A stretch of DNA of 64,000 bases. It comes from Bacillota bacterium (GTDB lineage Bacteria > Bacillota > Clostridia > Acetivibrionales > DTU013). The translations under genes were made by a program, and so were the position numbers. Shown here piece after piece: positions 58,339-64,000 of this stretch. Under the pieces are notes generated by a model that was not told where the DNA came from, did no database searches, and saw nothing but the letters and a program-made list of their open reading frames with translations. Where the stretch lies: assembly GCA_023439545.1 (NCBI GenBank), contig JAEXNT010000042.1:1-64000 (forward strand). Reading direction: 5' to 3'. Positions within the stretch are counted from its first letter, which is position 1. Every line of letters starts with the position of its first letter.

Positions 58339-59163
58339 ATGAGTCAACAACAGAAAAACGGAAATAAGCATATTCTAATATTTATTGTTTCAACACTACT
58401 GGTAAGCTGGTTAATGACCTTTATTTTTTTAGTTGTACTTAATGATAAAAAGTTGGGTATCGGCCTTATTTCGTATATAATGCTTGTTCCCGCTGCTATT
58501 GCGATAATTTTAAAGAAATTTGAGGGAAAGCCGATCTTTAAAGGAGTTATACGAGGAACCAACTTTAAATCATTAGCTTTCGGAATTTTATTCCCGGTTG
58601 CTTTCATATTTTTATGCTCGATAATTTCTATAGCAGCCGGTTTGGGAAGATTTGACGACAATAAGTTACCTGATCTAAGAGGATGCATCACCATTTTGAT
58701 TACAATATTCACCGCTTTGATAGTCGGGTTTGGGGAGGAATATGGGTGGAGAGGCTATTTGCTTCCATCCCTTACTCAGAAATACGGTAAAATTAAAGCT
58801 TCGACTATCGTAGGCATAGTCTGGGGATTGTATCACGCTCCTGGATTGTATTTATTAGCACGCTTGACGGGGGTCGGAGATCCCTTGTCAGTTGCTGCTG
58901 TTCAAGCATGTGCAGCTTTCGCAGTCTCTTTTTCATTTGCATATTGCTACTATTTATCCGGAAGCATCTTCTCAGTAATGATTTTTCATTCCATTTGGAA
59001 CAATATCAATACTCGGGTGCTGGGCGACATTTACACCAATACCGGTGGAATTATTGAAGGCAACATATTCATTATAAATGGTGAAGGAGTATTAGGCCTT
59101 GTGTTGGGATTGATTTTCATGATATGCGTCATCTGGCGTTTTCGTGTTTCCAGTTCTGCTTGA
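58339..59163 (+). CDS. CPBP family intramembrane metalloprotease
   Basis: A 274-aa membrane protein with about eight helices. The CPBP (CAAX/Abi) motifs are present: the Glu pair and Arg in GFGEEYGWRGYLLP, His in WGLYHAPG, and the last motif in MIFHSIWNN. Family members cleave substrates in the membrane and in bacteria are linked to bacteriocin immunity or processing. Base composition is more A+T-rich than the neighbours, so recent acquisition is possible. Start follows AAGGAG. Confidence 0.9.
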   Translation: MSQQQKNGNKHILIFIVSTLLVSWLMTFIFLVVLNDKKLGIGLISYIMLVPAAIAIILKKFEGKPIFKGVIRGTNFKSLAFGILFPVAFIFLCSIISIAAGLGRFDDNKLPDLRGCITILITIFTALIVGFGEEYGWRGYLLPSLTQKYGKIKASTIVGIVWGLYHAPGLYLLARLTGVGDPLSVAAVQACAAFAVSFSFAYCYYLSGSIFSVMIFHSIWNNINTRVLGDIYTNTGGIIEGNIFIINGEGVLGLVLGLIFMICVIWRFRVSSSA

Positions 59164-59242
59164 TATTTCATATTGAATGATATACAATTTACATGTAGTC
59201 TGCAGCAACAAAACTTGATATGCAGACCACAACAATCAAGGA

Positions 59243-59276
59243 AGTGTATTTGTAACACTTTGTGTTACAAAACACT
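59243..59276. promoter_or_regulatory. perfect dyad in front of the GAF histidine kinase gene
   Basis: TTTGTAACAC (59249-59258) and GTGTTACAAA (59262-59271) form a perfect 10-bp inverted repeat around TTT, extended by AGTGT/ACACT. It lies 50-83 nt before the kinase start. It could be an operator or a leader hairpin. No T-run follows. Confidence 0.6.
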
Positions 59277-59325
59277 GGATGCTGCTGATTTCAGGCATCA
59301 CAACAGGACTCAAACAGGGGACGCA

Positions 59326-61575
59326 ATGGAAAATTCAAGTTATCATGATGTCCTGCAGCGAAATTCGAAACTGCTTACCACATTGCTCGACGTATCGAAT
59401 CTGGTCTCCTCCTCAATGGAGCTGAAGCCGCTGCTGGAAGCTATTCTCGATAAACTCAGGACTATCATCGAATACAGAAACTCAAAAATATTTATCATCG
59501 ACGGAAGAATGGCAGGAGTCATCGCGCATCGTTCGGCTATCCCCAAGGGTATGGAGGGGAATTTCCCGCTGCCGTTCGGTGAATGGCTCGCGAATGAAAA
59601 AAGACCGATTGTGATCGACGACCTTCTTTCGGAAGATGATCTTGCCGTGAGGTTCAGAAACGATATGCACGCCTATATGGGTACCGTTTACAAGGACGTC
59701 CGCTGCTGGATGAGTCTGCCCATGATCTACAAGGACAATGTGATCGGGATCATGACGCTGGACCATGGCGAGCCAGGTTATTACAAGACATATCACACCG
59801 AACTGGGAAAAGCCTTCGCGAATCAGGCCGCCATTGAATATGAGAATGCGAAGCTGTTCAACGAGACCACAAAAAGAGCCGATGAGACGAAAACGCTTAT
59901 GAGCATCCAGCAAGCCATAACCAGCCGGCTTGAGCTCGATTCGGTGCTCAGACTGATAGCAGGGGAGGCAAGGAGGCTTACCAATTCCAATTCTACAGCA
60001 GTTTACCTGGTGGATGAAAATACTGAGGAGCTTGAACTGGCGGTCCTTTCGGGAGTCAATCATAACTCTCTGGCAGGAATGCGCATACCGATCAGGAGCT
60101 CTGCTGCAGGGGAGAGTCTTCTATTGCATGAGTCCATGATATTCGACAGGGAGAGGATCGAAAATACTCCGGAACACAAGCTCGCCGAAATTACGGAAAT
60201 GCATACCTGCCTTTATGTGCCGCTATTCGCCGGATCAAGACCCGTCGGTGTCATTGCAGCCTTCAGCCGGGTCGATGGGGAGTTCAATTCAGAGGATGAA
60301 AGAATATTCAGTATGTTCGCTCCCAGCGCTGTTATAGGTATAGAGAATGCCAGACTTTACCAAGAAGAGAAAAGGGAGCTCCAGGAGAATGAGCAGAGAA
60401 GGCATGTAGCAGAAGGACTAAGGGAGATACTCAGAGCGTTGAACTCGAACAGATCTCTTGATGAAATACTCGAGTTTATAGTGAGGGAGGCCGCGAGGCT
60501 TCTGCACACTGATTCCGCCGCTCTATTCAGGCTCGCCGAGGATAAAACTACATTGGCGCTGGAAGCATCCTGCGGGCTTCCGCATTATGCCGGAAGCGAG
60601 ACCAGGGTAAGCTCTGATGACGGGGTTCTCGGCAAGGCGTTTATTGAAAGAAGACCGGTCGTCAAGAACGACCTTACCGAAATAGATTTGCTGTATAAAA
60701 CCAACCCTGTCCAGAGTACACATCTGAAATGGCTGCATGATAACTGCTCCTGCATGATGGCGGTACCTCTGATCTGTAAGGATGAAGTTTACGGGGGAAT
60801 TGCGCTTTACTTCAAGAAAGAGGAAAAGCGGCCGTCCAGGGTGATAACCAAGGAAGAGATCGGCCTGGCAATGACGTTTGCAGACCAGGCCGCCCTTGCC
60901 ATAGACAATACCAGGCTCAGGAAACAAGCCGAGGATATGGCGGTTGCAGCTGAAAGGAACAGGCTGGCACGGGATCTGCATGACGCTGTCACTCAGACTT
61001 TGTTTTCATCGAGCCTTATAGCAGAGGTCCTTCCAAAGATTTGGGAACGCAGCAGGGAAGACGGAATGAAAAGACTGGATGAACTAAGACAGCTGACTCG
61101 CGGCGCGTTGGCCGAGATGAGGACGCTGCTTTTCGAGCTGAGACCCGCAACGTTGGTGGAAGCGCCTCTCGGGGACCTGCTGAGGCAGCTTTCGGAGGCT
61201 GTTACCGGGCGAGCCAGGATACCGGTATCGCTTGATGTGAAAGGTACGGCAAAACTGCCGCCGGAGGTTAAGATCGTTTTTTACAGGATAACTCAGGAGG
61301 CTCTGAACAATATATCAAAGCATTCGGTAGCGACGAAGGCGGTTATCGAACTCAGAGCCAACGAGGATGAACAGCTCGGGGTCATTGTGGCGAATCTGAG
61401 GATAGCTGACAACGGGAAAGGCTTTGACCCGGGAAGCGTGACGTCGGAACACTTCGGAATAGGCATTATGAAGGAGCGGGCAGAAGCGGCCGGGGCGAAT
61501 CTGAAAGTTTCGTCTGAACCGGGAGCAGGAACAGTAATTGAGCTTGAATGGGTCGGCAGTATAGTGCATAATTGA
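59326..61575 (+). CDS. GAF-domain sensor histidine kinase (NarL-partner type)
   Basis: A 749-aa cytosolic kinase without membrane helices. Three GAF-like domains follow one another (about 25-185, 200-355 and 370-540). The second and third begin with similar helices (LDSVLRLIAGEARRL, LDEILEFIVREAARL). The HisKA_3 dimerisation helix is RNRLARDLHDAVTQTLF with the phospho-acceptor His near 552. The ATPase has ITQEALNNISKHS and ADNGKGFDPG. GAF domains bind small ligands, haem or nucleotides; no Cys/His cluster pattern is evident to say which. The NarL-type regulator gene starts 51 nt downstream and is the cognate partner. Start at 59326 has AGGGGA upstream. Confidence 0.92.
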   Translation: MENSSYHDVLQRNSKLLTTLLDVSNLVSSSMELKPLLEAILDKLRTIIEYRNSKIFIIDGRMAGVIAHRSAIPKGMEGNFPLPFGEWLANEKRPIVIDDLLSEDDLAVRFRNDMHAYMGTVYKDVRCWMSLPMIYKDNVIGIMTLDHGEPGYYKTYHTELGKAFANQAAIEYENAKLFNETTKRADETKTLMSIQQAITSRLELDSVLRLIAGEARRLTNSNSTAVYLVDENTEELELAVLSGVNHNSLAGMRIPIRSSAAGESLLLHESMIFDRERIENTPEHKLAEITEMHTCLYVPLFAGSRPVGVIAAFSRVDGEFNSEDERIFSMFAPSAVIGIENARLYQEEKRELQENEQRRHVAEGLREILRALNSNRSLDEILEFIVREAARLLHTDSAALFRLAEDKTTLALEASCGLPHYAGSETRVSSDDGVLGKAFIERRPVVKNDLTEIDLLYKTNPVQSTHLKWLHDNCSCMMAVPLICKDEVYGGIALYFKKEEKRPSRVITKEEIGLAMTFADQAALAIDNTRLRKQAEDMAVAAERNRLARDLHDAVTQTLFSSSLIAEVLPKIWERSREDGMKRLDELRQLTRGALAEMRTLLFELRPATLVEAPLGDLLRQLSEAVTGRARIPVSLDVKGTAKLPPEVKIVFYRITQEALNNISKHSVATKAVIELRANEDEQLGVIVANLRIADNGKGFDPGSVTSEHFGIGIMKERAEAAGANLKVSSEPGAGTVIELEWVGSIVHN

Positions 61576-61626
61576 CATATGATGCTTGTGGAAAATAGAT
61601 CGTGATAGTTGGTACGGGGGATTGTT

Positions 61627-62262
61627 ATGGAAAACGTAAAAATAAGAATATTGCTTGCGGATGACCACAGCGTAGTCAGAAGCGGGTTGTGCGCATTCCT
61701 GGAGGTGTTCGACGACTTCGAACTCGTCGGGCAGGCCTCCGATGGCAGGGAAGCGGTAGAAGTATGTGATAAATGCAAACCGGACGTCGTGCTCATGGAT
61801 CTGGTAATGCCGATAATGGATGGAGCACAGGCAACCCAGGCTATTCGCGAACGTTTTCCGGGTACCCAGGTGATCGTACTGACCAGCTTCAAGGAGGACG
61901 ATTTGATAGAAAGGGCTCTGCAGGCCGGTGCGATAGGATACCTTCTCAAAAACGTTTCGGCCGATGAACTGGCCGGAGCAATACGCTCCGCTTATGTAGG
62001 ACGTCCTACTCTGGCTCCCGAAGCGACACAGGCGTTGATAAAGGCTTCCGGCCGCAGGCAGGATCATGACAGCGAACTGACCCAAAGGGAAAAGGAAGTG
62101 CTGAAAATGATGACGGAAGGCCTGAGCAACCCTGAAATAGCAGAAAAGCTGATAGTAAGCAGGTCTACGGTTAAATTCCACGTGAGCAGCATATTGGCGA
62201 AGCTGGATGCAGCCAGCAGGACCGAGGCTGTTGCCATAGCACTGCAAAAGAAGCTGGTATGA
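61627..62262 (+). CDS. NarL/LuxR-family response regulator
   Basis: A 211-aa regulator: receiver domain with acidic pair LLADDHSVVRSG, phospho-acceptor Asp in VVLMDLVMPIMDG (about residue 57) and Lys in YLLKNVSADEL; C-terminal LuxR helix-turn-helix (about 145-208) with LTQREKEVLKMMTEGLSNPEIAEKL in pieces and VKFHVSSILAKL. It is the partner of the GAF kinase. Start at 61627 follows GGGGGAT. The stop codon lies in a small CTGGT/ACCAG hairpin (62254-62266), and the structured repeat copy 2 begins 18 nt after the stop. Confidence 0.94.
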   Translation: MENVKIRILLADDHSVVRSGLCAFLEVFDDFELVGQASDGREAVEVCDKCKPDVVLMDLVMPIMDGAQATQAIRERFPGTQVIVLTSFKEDDLIERALQAGAIGYLLKNVSADELAGAIRSAYVGRPTLAPEATQALIKASGRRQDHDSELTQREKEVLKMMTEGLSNPEIAEKLIVSRSTVKFHVSSILAKLDAASRTEAVAIALQKKLV

Positions 62263-62280
62263 CCAGGTAAACAGATGGGT

Positions 62281-62532
62281 GATGGGCGGATGTGGCTGAG
62301 AGGATGCATGATGGAGCGACTTAGCGGTACATGCTCATGCATATATAAGGCGGGGTAAATCCGCCACGGATGGCGGATTTAGCTGGATACGGCAGGCAGG
62401 ACGCATGGGCGAGCAGCAAATGCAAGGCATTTGCGACCAGCCATGCCGTTAGAGGCGGCCGCGCATATCAGAGCATGAGCCTTGAACCGCTCGGAGCTTC
62501 ATCCTGCATCCGAACAGCCGCATCCGCCCGTC
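62281..62532 (+). repeat. structured repeat family A, copy 2 (candidate non-coding RNA)
   Basis: Closed by 18-nt arms (62281-62298 with 62515-62532, two G-T pairs), then a second helix (GGATGCATGATGGAGC region with 62499-62514). Inner helices include AGCGGT/ACCGCT (62323, 62486) and GCTCATGC/GCATGAGC (62333-62340, 62473-62480). Hairpins include AAATCCGCC/GGCGGATTT (62357-62380) and GCAAATGC-AAG-GCATTTGC (62416-62434). Compared with copy 1, at least seven of the 18 outer base pairs differ on both sides yet stay paired. The G-T pairs fit the plus strand as RNA. The element occupies most of the 466-nt gap between the two response regulator genes. Confidence 0.7.
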
Positions 62533-62587
62533 GGTTCAGCGTTTCGTGCAACCTCACTCTGCTTCAATCAACAATGATTTCATTAAA

Positions 62588-62609
62588 TACCTGGCCGGAT
62601 GGCCAGGTA
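62588..62609. repeat. CTGGCC/GGCCAGGTAAA hairpin (one of three)
   Basis: TACCTGGCC (62588-62596) pairs with GGCCAGGTA (62601-62609) around GGAT. Related hairpins ending in CCAGGTAAA occur at 62254-62271, over the stop of the NarL-type gene, and at 63084-63104, over the stop of the solo receiver gene. Confidence 0.55.
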
Positions 62610-62728
62610 AATAACAGGCCATCGGGCCAGAATAAATCCACCCATGTGAATGAGGCATATGGATGGATTTTTTATTACAATTGAAGCATGGGAGTATATC
62701 GCAGAGCAATCTGAAATGGGGTGATGGC

Positions 62729-63103
62729 ATGCGGGTACTGATAGCCGACGATCAGGCTGATGTACGTTCTGCTCTTATGATATTGCTGGAGCAGACTGAT
62801 GATGATTACAAGTTTGAAGAAGCGGGAGATACCGCAAGTCTGTTTGAAAAGGCTGAAGCTTTTCGGCCTGATATTATATTGCTCGACTGGGAGCTTTCCG
62901 GCAATAACATGTGGGATGAGGTCTCAGGCTTAAGAAAACTGGTGAGTGGATGCGTGATCATAGCGCTGAGCTGCAGGCCCGAGGCGGCACGTACTGCCAA
63001 GGCTGCCGGAGTCGACGCTTTTGTAAGCAAGGGTGAGAATTCCGATATCCTGCTTGATACTATCCAAAAGGTGAAGAATGAGACTGGCCTGTCGGCCAGG
63101 TAA
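62729..63103 (+). CDS. stand-alone response regulator receiver
   Basis: A 124-aa single receiver domain: acidic pair in LIADDQADVRS, phospho-acceptor Asp in IILLDWELSG (about residue 53), Ser in IALSCRPEA and Lys in FVSKGENS. No output domain is present. It lies between the NarL-type regulator and the ECF sigma gene, so it could be a second target of the GAF kinase or act on the sigma factor. The start at 62729 is preceded by GGGGTGATGG; 22 further codons upstream lack a ribosome site. The final codons form a CTGGCC/GGCCAG hairpin. Confidence 0.85.
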   Translation: MRVLIADDQADVRSALMILLEQTDDDYKFEEAGDTASLFEKAEAFRPDIILLDWELSGNNMWDEVSGLRKLVSGCVIIALSCRPEAARTAKAAGVDAFVSKGENSDILLDTIQKVKNETGLSAR

Positions 63104-63250
63104 AAGACTGAACCTGTGACCTGCCGAAAATCCGTTCTGCCGGCTGATGTGCAGGCGAAACTGAAACCGTATAATGATTTCAGTAGTTAAAAACCTGGCC
63201 GGTCCGGTCATATACGGATCAGGCGCAAAGTAATACCGGAGGTTGTTGAA

Positions 63251-63790
63251 ATGGAAAGAACAGATAATGAATTGGTCAAACAGTGCCTGGAAGGAAATAA
63301 TGACGCCTTTTCCGAATTGATATCAAGATATAAAAGGCTTATTTATTCCGTGGCCTACAAATTCTCCAGAGACAATGAAGAAGTCAACGATATGGCCCAG
63401 GAAGCGTTCATCAAGATCTACAGGTCGCTTTCCAAGTATGACAGCCAGTACAGGTTCTCGACATGGAGCGTAAAGGTTGCAACCAACATTTGTCTGGATC
63501 ATGTAAGACGCAAAAAGCTCAACTCTGTTTCGCTGGAGGAAATAGAGAATTTCGCGGGCAGCAGCAATTCACCCGAGGAATACTTCCTGCGAAAGGAGCA
63601 TACCCAGGTCCTGAGGAATGCCATAGACGGCCTTCCCGAGATATACAGGGTACCTATAATAATGTACCATCAGAAGGGTATGTCGTATAAGGAGATCGCA
63701 GATTCTCTCGGAAAACCCATGTCGATCATCAAGAACAGAATATTCAGGGCAAGGCATGCCCTAAAGGAAAACCTCGCGGGAGTCGCATAA
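63251..63790 (+). CDS. ECF-type RNA polymerase sigma factor
   Basis: A 179-aa sigma factor with region 2 (about 10-90: NDAFSELISRYKRLIYSVAYKF, DMAQEAFIKIYRSL, RFSTWSVKVATNICLD in pieces) and region 4 (about 118-172: LPEIYRVPIIMYHQKGMSYKEIADSL in pieces, IKNRIFRARHAL). It belongs to the SigW/RpoE-like group. No anti-sigma gene is seen in the 210 nt that remain after it. The start follows GGAGG. The next gene has its own SigA-like promoter. Confidence 0.93.
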   Translation: MERTDNELVKQCLEGNNDAFSELISRYKRLIYSVAYKFSRDNEEVNDMAQEAFIKIYRSLSKYDSQYRFSTWSVKVATNICLDHVRRKKLNSVSLEEIENFAGSSNSPEEYFLRKEHTQVLRNAIDGLPEIYRVPIIMYHQKGMSYKEIADSLGKPMSIIKNRIFRARHALKENLAGVA

Positions 63791-63837
63791 ACGGAAAACA
63801 GTTGCCTTTCAGGGCGTCTATGGGCGATTATATGCAC

Positions 63838-63879
63838 TTGACTATTTTGCGGCCGTCCACCTATAATATTTATAGGTGG
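63838..63879 (+). promoter_or_regulatory. promoter with overlapping dyad before the last gene
   Basis: TTGACT (63838-63843), an 18-nt spacer and TATAAT (63862-63867) precede the last start by about 43 nt. The -10 box lies within the inverted repeat CCACCTATA/TATAGGTGG (63857-63879), which could be a repressor site. Confidence 0.6.
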
Positions 63880-63909
63880 ATGCTACCATTTTTATCAGGG
63901 GGGTGGCAG

Positions 63910-64000
63910 ATGAGGAGCATATACATTGTCATGACGGCTACCGGTACCTGGTTTTCCAGATGTATCGGCCTTTATACGAAAGAGAGGTACAATCATGTAT
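63910..64000 (+). CDS. uncharacterised protein, 5' fragment
   Basis: About 30 codons are visible before the window ends, starting MRSIYIVMTATGTWFSR and continuing to YTKERYNHV. The pattern, a short beta strand followed by a Thr/Gly turn and a YNHV segment, resembles the N-terminus of permuted papain-like (YiiX/NlpC-type) hypothetical proteins common in Clostridia. This is recalled from similar sequences and not certain. The start follows GGGGGGTGG. Confidence 0.6.
   Translation, partial: MRSIYIVMTATGTWFSRCIGLYTKERYNHV

Noticed and set aside
1..64000. tRNA, rRNA, prophage or intact transposase genes
   Set aside because: None could be recognised on either strand.

Overview
The window looks like a chromosomal segment of an anaerobic, endospore-forming member of the Clostridia. 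The evidence is a single-polypeptide pyruvate:ferredoxin oxidoreductase, the [FeFe]-hydrogenase maturase HydE, spore-associated genes (a SpoVB-like flippase, a Tgl-type coat transglutaminase, a DUF3787 spore-surface protein), strong AGGAGG-type ribosome sites, several TTG starts, and sugar ABC permeases with no local ATPase. I see no rRNA, tRNA, CRISPR array, prophage or complete insertion sequence.

Layout. 1-3.0 kb: two ABC-F ATPases (minus). 3.3-5.9 kb: cell-wall M15 peptidase, M24 aminopeptidase, a 255-nt structured repeat, DUF3787 protein. 6.2-16.2 kb: carbohydrate locus with a YesM/YesN-type two-component system, two permeases, an Ig-domain solute-binding protein, a GH2 glycosidase and a URO-D-type protein. 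16.2-19.8 kb: nifJ (minus). 20.1-27.2 kb: signalling cluster with a receiver-GGDEF-degenerate EAL protein and two tandem histidine kinases carrying LacI-type sugar-binding folds. 27.1-31.4 kb (minus): spoVB-tgl operon with two unknown genes. 31.6-32.9 kb: CheY-like receiver plus a four-motif MshEN/CheX-like protein. 33.2-36 kb (minus): AraC regulator and a predicted TIM-barrel protein. 36.1-39.5 kb: radical SAM, PlsC, C45-type NTN hydrolase. 39.6-40.9 kb: nitroreductase and MarR with matching operators. 41-44.8 kb: ABC-2 exporter with a serine hydrolase. 45-49.8 kb: cyclophilin, GH26-like protein, LOG protein, HydE, methyltransferase. 49.8-56.8 kb: acyl-CoA ligase, glycerol operon (GlpA-like, FAD oxidoreductase, DUF1667, GlpK), a broken hydrolase. 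56.9-64 kb: M14 peptidase, CPBP protease, GAF histidine kinase with NarL-type regulator, a solo receiver, an ECF sigma factor and the start of another gene.

The most unusual content lies between genes. Two copies of a roughly 255-nt element (5311-5565, minus; 62281-62532, plus) share a conserved multi-hairpin core. Their closing helices differ in sequence but stay paired through many compensatory changes, as expected of a structured RNA, and G-U pairs indicate which strand is the RNA. A second repeat family (19861-19942; 33001-33179) has a shared 30-nt core enclosed by unrelated stems. A third family is the palindromic GGGACGGTTCTTTTGTTTC repeat (four arms at three sites), one copy of which now supplies the C-terminus of an oxidoreductase. 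All functions are read from sequence by eye; no database search was run.
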